64,000 nt of DNA from Streptomyces sp. S4.7 (GTDB lineage: Bacteria; Actinomycetota; Actinomycetes; Streptomycetales; Streptomycetaceae), in contig NZ_CP048397.1 in assembly GCF_010384365.1 (NCBI RefSeq), forward strand, positions 5,456,001 to 5,520,000, in the 5' to 3' direction. The notes under the pieces were generated by a model that was given only the letters and a program-made list of their open reading frames with translations, was not told where the DNA came from and made no database searches. A program made the position numbers and the translations under genes. Positions 52,541 through 61,925 of this stretch are shown one piece after another; within the stretch, counting starts at the first letter, position 1; each line of letters starts with the position of its first letter.

Positions 52541-52665
52541 GCAGGGCGTGGAGCCGCTCCGCCGCCGCTGTCCCAGGACACCCGCACCACCCACACGGCG
52601 CACCCGCACCGCCCGCATCGTGAGACGGGGCTTCCGGCGGAGGGCAAACGTGCCAGACTGCTGGC

Positions 52666-52716
52666 GTGTTCTCGTTCGCCATGATTATGGGCAGCAGGCG
52701 CGCCGGTCCGCAGTGA
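52666..52716 (+). CDS. Candidate cimA leader peptide
   Basis: A short frame, GTG-started, reading MFSFAMIMGSRRAGPQ and ending at TGA 52714-52716. An alternative start is ATG 52681 (MIMGSRRAGPQ). A strong GGAGGG at 52639-52644 lies upstream. Only one Ile codon, so it is a weaker control peptide than that of ilvB. Its identity rests on the terminator that follows. Confidence 0.35.
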   Translation: MFSFAMIMGSRRAGPQ

Positions 52717-52769
52717 CCGCTACGTACCACCACGTACGGAGCGGGCATCGTGCCCCAGACCCGCGCGCA

Positions 52770-52803
52770 GACCTCTCGCACCCGCGAGGGGTCTTTTCGT
52801 TTT
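52770..52803 (+). terminator. cimA leader intrinsic terminator
   Basis: A 10-base stem (52770-52779 with 52784-52793, one G-T pair) with loop ACCC is followed by TTTTCGTTTT. A 5-base hairpin (CGTAC/GTACG, 52723-52738) and GGGCA/TGCCC (52743-52755) precede it. The gap 52541-52891 (351 bases) is this leader. Confidence 0.8.
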
Positions 52804-52891
52804 ACGGCCCCACCCCGGCCGGAACGGGAAGCACGCGAAGACGGTGGCAGTGGAGCCAGACCCTCCATCACTCGACAGGAGTCACAGAGTC

Positions 52892-54499
52892 ATGACCACA
52901 GAGCCAACGGTCACCGACGACAGTTTCCATGTCTTCGACACCACGCTGCGCGACGGAGCCCAGCGCGAAGGCATCAATCTGACGGTCGCCGACAAGCTGA
53001 CCATCGCGCGGCACCTGGACGACTTCGGGGTGGGGTTCGTCGAAGGCGGCTGGCCGGGCGCCAATCCGCGGGACACCGAATTCTTCGCCCGCGCCCGGGA
53101 CGAGATCGACTTCAAGCACGCCAAGCTCGTCGCCTTCGGCGCCACGCGCCGCCCCGGTGGAGCCGCCGCCGACGACCCGCAGGTCAGGGCCCTGCTGGAG
53201 TCCGGAGCCCCGGTGATCACGCTGGTCGCCAAGTCCCACGACCGGCACGTCGAGCTCGCGCTCCGTACGACGCTCGAAGAGAACCTGGCCATGGTCGCCG
53301 ACACCGTCTCCCACCTGTGTGAACAGGGCAGACGGGTCTTCGTCGACTGCGAGCACTTCTTCGACGGGTACCGTGCCAACCCCGAGTACGCCAAGGCCGT
53401 CGTCAGGGCCGCCGCCGAGGCCGGCGCGGACGTCGTCATCCTCTGCGACACCAACGGCGGCATGCTGCCCGCCCAGATCCAGGCCGTGGTCGCCACCGTG
53501 CTCGCCGACACCGGCGCCCGGCTCGGCATTCACGCCCAGGACGACACCGGCTGCGCCGTGGCCAACACCCTCGCCGCCGTCGACGCGGGCGCCACGCACG
53601 TGCAGTGCACCGCGAACGGCTACGGCGAGCGCGTCGGCAACGCGAACCTCTTCCCCGTCGTCGCCGCGCTGGAGCTGAAGTACGGCAAGCAGGTCCTGCC
53701 CCCGGGCGCGCTCGCCGAGATGACCCGGATCTCGCACGCCATCGCCGAGGTCGTCAATCTGACGCCCTCGACCCACCAGCCGTACGTCGGCGTCTCCGCC
53801 TTCGCGCACAAGGCCGGGCTGCACGCCTCCGCGATCAAGGTCGACCCCGACCTCTACCAGCACATCGACCCCACCCAGGTCGGCAACACCATGCGGATGC
53901 TCGTCTCCGACATGGCGGGGCGCGCCTCGATCGAGCTCAAGGGCAAGGAACTGGGCATCGACCTCGGCGAGGACCGCGATCTGGTCGGCCGCGTCGTCGG
54001 CCGGGTCAAGGAGCGCGAGCTCAAGGGCTACACGTACGAGGCGGCCGACGCCTCCTTCGAACTGCTGCTGCGCGAGGAGGCCGAGGGCAGGGCCCGGCGC
54101 TACTTCCGTACGGAGTCGTGGCGCGCGATCGTCGAGGACCGCCCCGACGGCTCGCACGCCAACGAGGCGACCGTGAAGATGTGGGCCAAGGGCGAGCGCA
54201 TCGTCGCCACCGCCGAGGGCAACGGCCCGGTCAACGCGCTGGACCGGGCCATGCGGGTCGGCCTGGAGCGCATCTACCCGCAGCTGGCCAAGCTGGAGCT
54301 GGTGGACTACAAGGTCCGCATCCTGGAAGGCAAGCACGGCACGGAGTCCACGACGCGCGTCCTGATCACCACGGGGGACGGCACCGCGGAGTGGTCGACC
54401 GTGGGCGTCGGGGAGAACGTGATCGCCGCGTCGTGGCAGGCCCTGGAGGACGCGTACACCTACGGGCTGCTGCGGGCGGGAGTCGAACCGGCCGAGTAG
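52892..54499 (+). CDS. cimA: Citramalate synthase / 2-isopropylmalate synthase-like
   Basis: A 535-residue member of the HMGL-like/2-isopropylmalate synthase family, the longer CimA (LeuA2) type. The barrel start FDTTLRDGAQREGINLT (about 16-32), HAQDDTGCAVANTLAAVDAG and CTANGYGERVGNAN carry the metal-binding His and Asn residues. An LEALKY-type C-terminal regulatory domain ends the protein. It probably condenses pyruvate and acetyl-CoA for an alternative isoleucine route, as for (R)-citramalate synthase. The threonine-dependent route cannot be excluded. ATG 52892 has ACAGGAG upstream. Confidence 0.92.
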   Translation: MTTEPTVTDDSFHVFDTTLRDGAQREGINLTVADKLTIARHLDDFGVGFVEGGWPGANPRDTEFFARARDEIDFKHAKLVAFGATRRPGGAAADDPQVRALLESGAPVITLVAKSHDRHVELALRTTLEENLAMVADTVSHLCEQGRRVFVDCEHFFDGYRANPEYAKAVVRAAAEAGADVVILCDTNGGMLPAQIQAVVATVLADTGARLGIHAQDDTGCAVANTLAAVDAGATHVQCTANGYGERVGNANLFPVVAALELKYGKQVLPPGALAEMTRISHAIAEVVNLTPSTHQPYVGVSAFAHKAGLHASAIKVDPDLYQHIDPTQVGNTMRMLVSDMAGRASIELKGKELGIDLGEDRDLVGRVVGRVKERELKGYTYEAADASFELLLREEAEGRARRYFRTESWRAIVEDRPDGSHANEATVKMWAKGERIVATAEGNGPVNALDRAMRVGLERIYPQLAKLELVDYKVRILEGKHGTESTTRVLITTGDGTAEWSTVGVGENVIAASWQALEDAYTYGLLRAGVEPAE

Positions 54500-54525
54500 G
54501 GGCGAGCGTCGTACGTACCGCGTAC

Positions 54526-54559
54526 GGGGTGTCGGCGACCGCCCGGCCACCGACACCCC
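54526..54559 (+). terminator. cimA terminator hairpin
   Basis: GGGGTGTCGG (54526-54535) pairs with CCGACACCCC (54550-54559), 14-base loop. It separates cimA from the convergent GH30 gene. Confidence 0.65.
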
Positions 54560-54627
54560 TTCCGTAAGAGGCGGAGCCCGCGAGAGGACCCGCGAGCCCC
54601 GGCTCCTGCCCCCTGCTGCCACCCCGG

Positions 54628-56550
54628 CTAGGCCTGGAGCCGCCACTTCTGGTTGGCCGCCCCGGTGCAGCTCCACAGCTGCGCCTTCGCCCCGTTCGCC
54701 GAAGAATTCCCGGTGATGTCGAGGCACTTGTCCGCCGGAGCGTTCACCAGATCACCGCTGCCGGACTCGTATCTCCACTGCTGCGCCCCGGAGCCGTTGC
54801 AGTCGTACAGCTGCACCTTCGCTCCGTTCGCGGTCGACCCGGACGCGACGTCCAGGCACTTGCCGAGCGAGCGCACCGTCCCGTCGCCGCCGACCGTCCA
54901 GCGCTGCGCCTGTGAGCCGTTGCAGTCCCAGAGCTGGACCGCCGTCCCGTTGGCGCTGCTCCCGTCGGCCGCGTCGAGGCACTTGCCGCCGAGACCGTTC
55001 AGGGTGCCGGAGGTGCCGCCACCGCCGCCGGACTGGCCGCCGGCCCAGGTGAAGGTGGCCGACGTCTTGCCGGGCAGCGAGTAACCGAAGTTCTGGCCGC
55101 CCCAGTTGACCCGGATCTCCCGCGCCTGCGACGACTCGTTGTACGCGATCAGCGCCTTGGAACCGTTCGGGTTCTGCCAGGCCACATTGGGCACGGTGGT
55201 GCCGGCGGTGGACTCGATACGGTGCGCGCCCGGCGTCACGAACTTGGTGAGGTGCCCCATCGTGTAGTACTCGATGTTGTACTTCACCTGACCGTGCTGG
55301 GCCCCGCCGTTGTTGACGGTGATCAGCCCGTCGCAGGTGCCGCAGCCACCGTTGTGCGGACCGCGGTTCTGGTCCACGGCCAGGGACCACTTGGTCACCG
55401 ACTTCGCCCAGTTGCGGGTGTAGTTGATGATGTTGGACATGTCCTCGGTCTGCTGATCGCCGATCCAGGTGCCGCCCGAGTGCTCCGTCTGGAAGGCGTC
55501 CAGCTGCGGGTACTGGTTGTGCACCTGCGTCTGCTTCGCGACGTCGCCGCCGTAGCCGTGCCAGGCGATGCCACCGAAGTTGGGGTGGCTGCGGATCGCC
55601 GCGTCGTTCACCGTCTCCGCCGCGTACGCCTCGTAGGTGTCCCAGTTCCAGTCGTGCGCCATGACCTTGGTGGGCAGGCCGGCGGCCTGGAGACCGGGCA
55701 GCAGCTCGGCCTTGGTGAAGTACGCGAGCCCCGAGGCGTTCCAGCTCATGGACGGGTACGACGAGCAGCACGTCGGCTCGTTCTGCGCCGAGACGTAGTC
55801 GATCGGAACGCCCTGATCGCGGTACGCCTGGAGGTACTTGACGAAGTAGTCGGCGTAGACGCCGTAGTTCTCCGCCTTCAGCCAGCCGCCGTTGAGCTGG
55901 CCGTTGTCCTTCATCTACGCCGGGGCGGTCCAGGGCGACGCCATCGTCGTCAGCGCCGGGTTGAGCTGCTTCGCCTGTTTCGTCAGCGGCAGCACGTCCT
56001 GGAGATCATGTGCGATCGAGAATTCCGACAGGTCCGGGTCGGTCTGGCCGGCCGGCATGTCGTCGAACGTGTAGCCGAACCGCGCGAGGTCGGAGCCGCC
56101 CAGCGGATTGCGGATGAACGAGAGCCCGATGCCGCCGGTCGGCGAGAACAGCTTGCGCATCGTGTCGTCGCGCGTGGCCTGGGAGAGCGCGCCGCTGCCC
56201 TTCATCAGCCAGGCGGCCGTGTCCGTGAACGAGGCGCCGCCGCCGGTGAAGGTCTGGTACTTGGTGTTCTCGTTGACGGTGAGATTCGTGCCGCTGCCGC
56301 CGTTGCCCGGCTGGAACGCGACCGGCGTCTGCGGCTGGAGGCCGCGGGTCACGGTGCGGCCACCGCCGTCGCTGGTGGTCGTCAGCCAGATGTTCACCTG
56401 CTCGCCCGCGGCCTGCGCCGTACCCGCGGAGACGCCGGTGAGCCCGGCCGTCGTGAGCGCACCGGCGAGAAGCATCCTCGTCAGCCGCCGCCGGGGGCTT
56501 CTCTGTCCGCTCCGGCCGCTCCGTCTGCTCGTGCCACTCGGTCTGATCAT
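54628..56550 (-). pseudogene. Secreted GH30 glycosidase with ricin-B lectin domain, amber-interrupted
   Basis: One reading frame of 640 codons broken by TAG at codon 212 (55915-55917), where homologues have Trp (TAPA-W-MKDNGQ). Before it: a signal peptide (RRRLTRMLLAGALTTAGLTGVSAGTAQA) and the start of a GH30 barrel (YQTFTGGGASFTDTAAW). After it: the acid/base Glu (VSAQNEPT, about codon 258), the nucleophile Glu (FQTEHSGG, about 357), a beta-sandwich and three QxW repeats of a ricin-type CBM13 domain (about 510-640). GH30 members of this kind cleave beta-1,6-glucan or glucosylceramide-like bonds. An ATG directly follows the TAG, so re-initiation is possible but would lack the signal peptide. 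Confidence 0.88.
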
Positions 56551-56718
56551 GGGGCGCTGCCCTTCTTCGACAGAGGGGTGGGGGGGCTTCCATGGATCGT
56601 GAGGCGAGCGTGAACTCCGATATGAACTCCAGTCAAGGGATTGAACATTCAGAACCTGAACGCATAACCCCCTCTGAGCCCCCAGGAGTCACCTCCCGAG
56701 TAATTTCGGTGTGAAGTC

Positions 56719-56747
56719 TTGACGACGTTGGTCTGGACCGGTTAACT
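56719..56747 (+). promoter_or_regulatory. Candidate lacI promoter
   Basis: TTGACG (56719-56724), a 17-base spacer and TTAACT (56742-56747) lie just upstream of the long palindrome. Confidence 0.55.
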
Positions 56748-56759
56748 CACCGCTCAAAT

Positions 56760-56797
56760 TGGAACCGGTTCCGGTACCGGTACCGGAACCGGTTCCA
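56760..56797. promoter_or_regulatory. 38-bp perfect palindrome, candidate LacI-family operator
   Basis: The whole stretch equals its reverse complement. It contains GGAACCGGTTCC twice, around a central GGTACCGGTACC. It lies between the promoter and the lacI ATG (22 bases away) and about 210 bases from the divergent GH30 gene. The centre CCGG matches LacI-type operators of the RAACCGGTTY kind. Confidence 0.75.
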
Positions 56798-56819
56798 CCC
56801 AACGATTCGAGGCCCTCCG

Positions 56820-57881
56820 ATGCGCGTCACCATTGCGGATGTGGCCCGCGCGGCCGGCGTCAGCAAGACGACCGTGTCCCGGGTCATCAACACCAAGGGC
56901 GAGGTCGACGGAAAAACGGCCGCGCGGGTCCGTGACGTGATCGCATCTCTTGGATACGTGCCCAGCTCGGGCGCCGTCGGACTGGCCCGCGGCAACAGCC
57001 GTACGGTCGGGATGCTGGTGCCCTCGCTGACCTGGGCGTGGATGGGGGAAGTCCTTCAGGGCGTCGTGGACACGGTGGAGGCGGCCGGCTACGGCCTGCT
57101 CCTCTTCACCTTCAACCGCGGCGCGGACTCGGTCGAGCGCTTCACGACCCAGGTCTCCGCGCGGGCCTTCGACGGACTGCTCGTCGTCGAACCCGAGAAC
57201 ACGCTCGACAAGATCATCGCCCTGAGCCACAAGGGGCTGCCGGTCGTGCTCATCGACGACCGGGGCAGTCACCCCGACGAATTCCCCTCCGTCGTGACCA
57301 CCAATCACGAAGGAGGTGCGTCCGCCGCCGGCCATCTGCTGGCCGACGGACGCAGCAGACCCCTGGTCATCACGGGGCCGGAGCGGTTCGGCTGCGTACG
57401 TGACCGGCTCGGCGGCTTCCGCGAGATCCTCCCGACCGACCTGGTGGCCGTGGGGGACTTCACGGAACTGTCCGGGCGCCTCGCCGTCGAGCGACTCCTC
57501 GCCGCCGGTACCCCCTTCGACTCCGTCTTCGCGCACAACGACATCAGCGCCGCGGGGGCGCTGAGAGCGCTGCGCGCGGCGGGGCGGTCGGTGCCGGACG
57601 ACATCGCGGTGGTCGGGTTCGACGACATTCCGATGGCCCGGCACACCGAACCGCCCCTGACCACCGTCCGCCAGCCCACCCGGCGGATGGGGGAGACGGC
57701 GGCGCGGATGCTGCTCGGGCACCTGGGAGGGACGACCGCGCCGGACGAACCGGTCGTTCTCCCCACCGAGCTGGTCGTACGGCAGTCGGCGCCGCTGGCG
57801 GGGGCGAGGTCCGGCAACAACTCCGGTGCGTCAGCCGCGACTTCGCCGACCGTCCTGCCCATCGGCTCCGTCCCCGCGTAA
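56820..57881 (+). CDS. LacI-family transcriptional regulator
   Basis: A 353-residue repressor. The N-terminal HTH (VTIADVARAAGVSKTTVSRVINTKGEVDGKTAARVRDVIASLGY, about 3-46) and hinge are classical. The periplasmic-binding-like sensor domain (DGLLVVEPENTLDKII, about 118-133; AVVGFDDIPMARHTEPPLTTVRQP, about 263-286) should bind a sugar. It is divergent from the GH30 gene and 232 bases before the ABC transporter genes, so it is the expected regulator of the cassette. Autoregulation is suggested by the adjacent palindrome. Confidence 0.94.
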   Translation: MRVTIADVARAAGVSKTTVSRVINTKGEVDGKTAARVRDVIASLGYVPSSGAVGLARGNSRTVGMLVPSLTWAWMGEVLQGVVDTVEAAGYGLLLFTFNRGADSVERFTTQVSARAFDGLLVVEPENTLDKIIALSHKGLPVVLIDDRGSHPDEFPSVVTTNHEGGASAAGHLLADGRSRPLVITGPERFGCVRDRLGGFREILPTDLVAVGDFTELSGRLAVERLLAAGTPFDSVFAHNDISAAGALRALRAAGRSVPDDIAVVGFDDIPMARHTEPPLTTVRQPTRRMGETAARMLLGHLGGTTAPDEPVVLPTELVVRQSAPLAGARSGNNSGASAATSPTVLPIGSVPA

Positions 57882-57958
57882 CGCCGCACAGCCGCAACGC
57901 CGTAACGGTGCACAGCTCCCACCGTGCACCCGCGCAACGCCGCACAGCCGCAACGCCG
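57880..57958. repeat. Direct repeat after lacI
   Basis: A 23-base sequence (AACGCCGCACAGCCGCAACG and three more bases) occurs at 57880-57902 and again at 57936-57958. A 7-base hairpin, GGTGCAC/GTGCACC, lies between. The gap to 58113 also has ACACCCGC runs and is otherwise empty. Confidence 0.75.
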
Positions 57959-58113
57959 AACAGTCCCATCCAGGCACACCCGCGATTCAGCAACCCAGCA
58001 CACCCGCACACCCGCACACGGCACCTGGTACCCGCACCAGAACCTGGTCCCAGGCAGGCCCCCAGCCCCACGGCCCACGTTTCACAGAGCCGCATTCCCT
58101 TTCTGGAGTCGCC

Positions 58114-59784
58114 ATGTCCGCACACCGCAAGCTCCGGGCGCTGGCCGCCACCACCGTCGTGGCCGCGCTCGCCGCCGGATGTTCCTCGGCCAACTCGGAT
58201 GCCAACCGGTCATCAGGCGGCGCCTCCGGCGTCCTCACCGTCGGTATGCCGAACGGCCCGCAGACCAACAACAGCAACCCGTTCCTCGGCACTTCCGCCG
58301 GTGCGTCGCTCGGCTACCGCTACATGATCTACGAGCCCCTGGTGATGACGAACCTGGTGCGCCCCAGCGAGAAGGGCAAGCCCTGGCTGGCGAGCGAGTG
58401 GAAGTGGGAGGAGAACTTCACCAAGGTCACCTTCACCATCGACGAGCGGGCCAAGTGGTCGGACGGCAAGAAGCTGACCGCCGAGGACGTGGCGTTCACC
58501 TTCGGGCTGATCAAGAAGTTCCCGGCGCTCAACGGCAACGGCGTGCCCTACGACGGCATAGCCGTCGAGGACGGCAAGGTCGTCCTCACCTTCAAGGACT
58601 CGCAGTTCGTCAACCAGAACAAGATCACTACGACGTTCGTCGTGCCGAAGCACATCTGGGAGAAGGTCAAGGACCCGGCGACCTGGCCCAACCGCGAGCC
58701 GCTCGGCTCGGGGCCGTACAAGCTCAAGACGTTCACGCCGCAGACCACCACGCTCGACACCACGTCCTCCTACTGGAAGGGCAAGACGCAGGTGAAGGAG
58801 CTCCGCTTCACCTCGTACAACGACAACAGCGCGCAGACCACCGCACTCGCCAACGGCAAGGCCGAGTGGTCGTTCGTGTTCATGCCGAACTACAAGCAGC
58901 TGTACGTCGCCAAGGACCCCGAGAACAACAAGCTCTGGTTCCCCTCCGGACTCGGCATCCACGGCCTGTGGTTCAACACCACCAAGGGCCCGCTCGGTGA
59001 CCCGGCGCTCCGCAAGGCCATGGCCATGGTGATCGACCGCAAGGCGATCCACATCCAGGCGCAGGCCACGCTCTACCCGGAGATCACCAACCCGACCGGC
59101 ATCCCGCTGCCCGCCGGTGAGTCCTTCCTCGCCCCCGAGTACAAGGGCGTGACGATCAAGCCCGACGTCGCCGGTGCCAAGAAGGTGCTGGAGGAGGCCG
59201 GTTACCAGCTCGACGGCAGCGTCCTGAAGGACCCGGACGGCAAGGCCGTGAAGCTCACCTTCACCGACCCCGCCGGCTGGAACGACTACATCACGGGCCT
59301 GTCCATCATCAAGGACAACATCAAGCCCCTGGGCATCGAGGCGAAGGTCAAGACGCAGACCGCCGAGGCGTGGACCGCCGACGTCGGCAACGGCAACTTC
59401 GACGCCACGCTGCACTGGACCAACTCCGGTGCCACGCCGTACGACATGTACCAGAACATCATGGACGGCGCGCTGCTCCAGCCCATCGGCAAGAACGCGC
59501 CGCTCGGCAACTTCGGCCGGTTCGACAGCCCCGAGGCGACCAAGGCGCTGAAGGAGTACGCCAACGCGACGGAGGACTCCGCGCGTACCACGGCCCTCAA
59601 CACCATCCAGAAGATCATGGTGGACGAGGTCCCGATGATCCCGACCGCCGCGGCGCCCATCGGGGCGGAGTACTCCACGAAGAACTGGGTGGGCTGGCCG
59701 ACCGAGGCCGACCCGTACGCCCCGCCGCAGCCGACCCAGCCCAACGCGCTGGACGTCGTCCTGCACCTCAAGCCCGCGAAGTAA
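58114..59784 (+). CDS. Extracellular solute-binding lipoprotein (family 5) of an Opp/Dpp-type ABC transporter
   Basis: A 556-residue SBP_bac_5 binding protein. The signal peptide ends in LAAGC (lipid Cys23). NPFLGTSAGASLGYRYMIYEPLVM, KWSDGKKLTAEDVAFTF, LGSGPYKLK and LGIHGLWFNTTKGPLGDPALRKAMAMVIDRKAI are typical family stretches. Family 5 proteins bind peptides, but in several bacteria they bind beta-linked oligosaccharides. Next to a LacI regulator and GH30 enzyme a sugar is likely. TGGAG supports ATG 58114. Confidence 0.92.
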   Translation: MSAHRKLRALAATTVVAALAAGCSSANSDANRSSGGASGVLTVGMPNGPQTNNSNPFLGTSAGASLGYRYMIYEPLVMTNLVRPSEKGKPWLASEWKWEENFTKVTFTIDERAKWSDGKKLTAEDVAFTFGLIKKFPALNGNGVPYDGIAVEDGKVVLTFKDSQFVNQNKITTTFVVPKHIWEKVKDPATWPNREPLGSGPYKLKTFTPQTTTLDTTSSYWKGKTQVKELRFTSYNDNSAQTTALANGKAEWSFVFMPNYKQLYVAKDPENNKLWFPSGLGIHGLWFNTTKGPLGDPALRKAMAMVIDRKAIHIQAQATLYPEITNPTGIPLPAGESFLAPEYKGVTIKPDVAGAKKVLEEAGYQLDGSVLKDPDGKAVKLTFTDPAGWNDYITGLSIIKDNIKPLGIEAKVKTQTAEAWTADVGNGNFDATLHWTNSGATPYDMYQNIMDGALLQPIGKNAPLGNFGRFDSPEATKALKEYANATEDSARTTALNTIQKIMVDEVPMIPTAAAPIGAEYSTKNWVGWPTEADPYAPPQPTQPNALDVVLHLKPAK

Positions 59785-59796
59785 CGAGGCCGGCCG

Positions 59797-60945
59797 ATGA
59801 CCAACCACGACCGAGACCCCGCCGAGAACGGACCCACTCGGGCCGACGACACCGACATCGTGCTCGAAGCGCGCGGCGTCACCAAGCACTTCCCCGTCAG
59901 ACGGACCGTCGGCGACCTCGTCGGCCGCCGGCGCCGTACCGTCCACGCCGTCGACGACGTCTCGTTGCGCCTGCGGCGCGGCAGCGTCACGGCGCTGGTC
60001 GGGGAGTCGGGGTCGGGCAAGTCGACGGTGGCCCGGCTGCTGTCACAGCTGTATCAGCTCACCGAGGGTGAGATACGGCTCGGTGGCGTCCCGGTCAAGG
60101 CTGGTCGCGGCCGGTCCTTCCGGGCGTACGTGAAACAGGTCCAGCTGATCTTCCAGGACCCGTTCGCCTCGCTCAATCCCGTGCACACGGTGCGCTACCA
60201 CCTCACCCGCTCGCTGAAGATCCACGGCAAGCAGGCCACCGAGGCGGAGGCGTGCGAACTGCTGGAACGCGTCCAACTGCTGCCACCTGTTCAATACTTG
60301 GACAAATTCCCGCACGAGCTGTCCGGCGGCCAGCGCCAGCGCGTCGCCATCGCGCGGGCGCTGGGGGCCGACCCCAAGGTGCTCCTCGCGGACGAGCCCG
60401 TCTCGATGCTCGACGTATCGATCCGGCTCGGCGTACTCAACCTGCTGCGTGACCTCAAGGAGCGCCTGCACCTGGCGATCCTCTACATCACGCACGACAT
60501 CGCGTCCGCCAGGTACTTCGCGGACACGACCCTGGTGATGTACGCCGGCCGGATCGTGGAGGGCGGCGACAGCGAGACCGTCACCCAGCAACCCGCGCAC
60601 CCTTATACCCAGTTGCTGATCGCCTCGGCCCCCGACCCCGACCGGGTCGCGGACGAGGAGGTCCAGGAAGAGACCGGAAGCGGCGAGCCCCCTTCACTCA
60701 TCTCCCCGCCGGGGGGCTGCCGCTTCCACCCCCGCTGTCCCAAGGCCATGGAGCGCTGCCGCACCGAACTGCCGCCGCGCTTCGAGCTCGACGGCGGCCA
60801 GTGGGCGGCGTGCTGGCTGTACGAGGACCGCCCCGTCACCACGGACGTCCCCGGCGCCCCCGCGCAGGGCGACGGCGCCGACGGCCCCGCCGGCACCACG
60901 GACTGCGGGCCCGCCCCGAGCACGACGGAGGTGGCGGCGAAGTGA
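59797..60945 (+). CDS. ABC transporter ATP-binding protein (OppF type)
   Basis: A 382-residue ATPase. Walker A GESGSGKST is near 69-77, the signature LSGGQRQR near 175-182 and Walker B VLLADEP near 195-201. The C-terminal oligopeptide-transporter domain has the cysteine-rich FHPRCPKAMERC. Starts 12 bases after the binding-protein gene and overlaps the first permease (GTGA, 60942-60945). Confidence 0.94.
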   Translation: MTNHDRDPAENGPTRADDTDIVLEARGVTKHFPVRRTVGDLVGRRRRTVHAVDDVSLRLRRGSVTALVGESGSGKSTVARLLSQLYQLTEGEIRLGGVPVKAGRGRSFRAYVKQVQLIFQDPFASLNPVHTVRYHLTRSLKIHGKQATEAEACELLERVQLLPPVQYLDKFPHELSGGQRQRVAIARALGADPKVLLADEPVSMLDVSIRLGVLNLLRDLKERLHLAILYITHDIASARYFADTTLVMYAGRIVEGGDSETVTQQPAHPYTQLLIASAPDPDRVADEEVQEETGSGEPPSLISPPGGCRFHPRCPKAMERCRTELPPRFELDGGQWAACWLYEDRPVTTDVPGAPAQGDGADGPAGTTDCGPAPSTTEVAAK

Positions 60946-61922
60946 AGTTCGTCCTCCAGCGGATCCTCTTCTACGTCATCACGGCGTGGGCGGCGATCAC
61001 CATCAACTTCCTGATCCCGCGGCTGATGCCCGGTGATCCGGTCCAGGCCCTGATCGCCCGGTTCCAGGGCCAGCTCGACACCAGCGCGATCGCCTCGCTC
61101 AAGGCCCTCTTCGGCCTCGACACACAACGCTCGCTCTGGCAGCAGTACACCGACTACTGGGGCCAGCTCTTCCAGGGCGACCTCGGGCTCTCCTTCACCT
61201 TCTTCCCGACGCCCGTCAGCGAGGTCATCTCGCAGTCGCTGCCCTGGACGCTGGTACTGGTCGGTCTCACCACCCTGATCAGCTTTCTGCTCGGCACCGG
61301 CATCGGGGTCTACAGCGGCTGGCGGCGCGGTTCCTGGACGGACAGCCTGCTGCCCGTCACGACGTTCATCTCCTCGATCCCCTACTTCTGGCTCGGGCTC
61401 ATCGCCATCGCCCTGTTCGCCGTGAAGTGGCCGATCTTCCCGGCCGCCGGCGGCTACGACAGCTCGCTGGTGCCCGCGTTCGACGTGCCGTTCATCTCCA
61501 GCGCGCTCTACCACGGCTTCCTGCCCGGCGTCACGATCGTCCTCAGCGCCATCGCCGGCTGGATCCTCGGCATGCGCAACATGATGGTGACCGTCTCGTC
61601 CGAGGACTACGTGATGGTCGCGCAGGCCAAGGGACTCTCCGAGCGCCGCGTGATGTTCTCGTACGCCGCGCGCAACGCGATCCTCCCCAACATCTCCGGC
61701 TTCGCCCTCTCCCTGGGCTTCATCGTCGGCGGCACGCTGCTGGTGGAGATGGTCTTCTCCTATCCGGGCATCGGCTATCAGCTCTTCCAGGCCGTCGGCG
61801 CCAAGGACTATCCGCTGATGCAGGGCGTCTTCCTGATCATCACGCTCTCCGTGCTCGCGGCGAACCTGCTCGCGGACCTGGTCTATCTGTTCCTCGACCC
61901 GCGCACCCGGAAGGAGGCCTGA
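60942..61922 (+). CDS. ABC transporter permease (DppB/OppB type)
   Basis: A 326-residue permease with about six membrane helices. N-terminal QRILFYVITAWAAITINFLIPRLMPGDPV is family-typical, and the EAA loop is EDYVMVAQAKGLSERRVMFSYAARNAILP (about 219-247). GTG 60942 overlaps the ATPase stop. Partner of the next permease. Confidence 0.94.
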   Translation: MKFVLQRILFYVITAWAAITINFLIPRLMPGDPVQALIARFQGQLDTSAIASLKALFGLDTQRSLWQQYTDYWGQLFQGDLGLSFTFFPTPVSEVISQSLPWTLVLVGLTTLISFLLGTGIGVYSGWRRGSWTDSLLPVTTFISSIPYFWLGLIAIALFAVKWPIFPAAGGYDSSLVPAFDVPFISSALYHGFLPGVTIVLSAIAGWILGMRNMMVTVSSEDYVMVAQAKGLSERRVMFSYAARNAILPNISGFALSLGFIVGGTLLVEMVFSYPGIGYQLFQAVGAKDYPLMQGVFLIITLSVLAANLLADLVYLFLDPRTRKEA

Positions 61923-61925
61923 GCC

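Noticed and set aside
52640..52803. T-box riboswitch upstream of cimA
   Set aside because: I could not find the T-box consensus (AGGGTGGNACCGCG) before the terminator.
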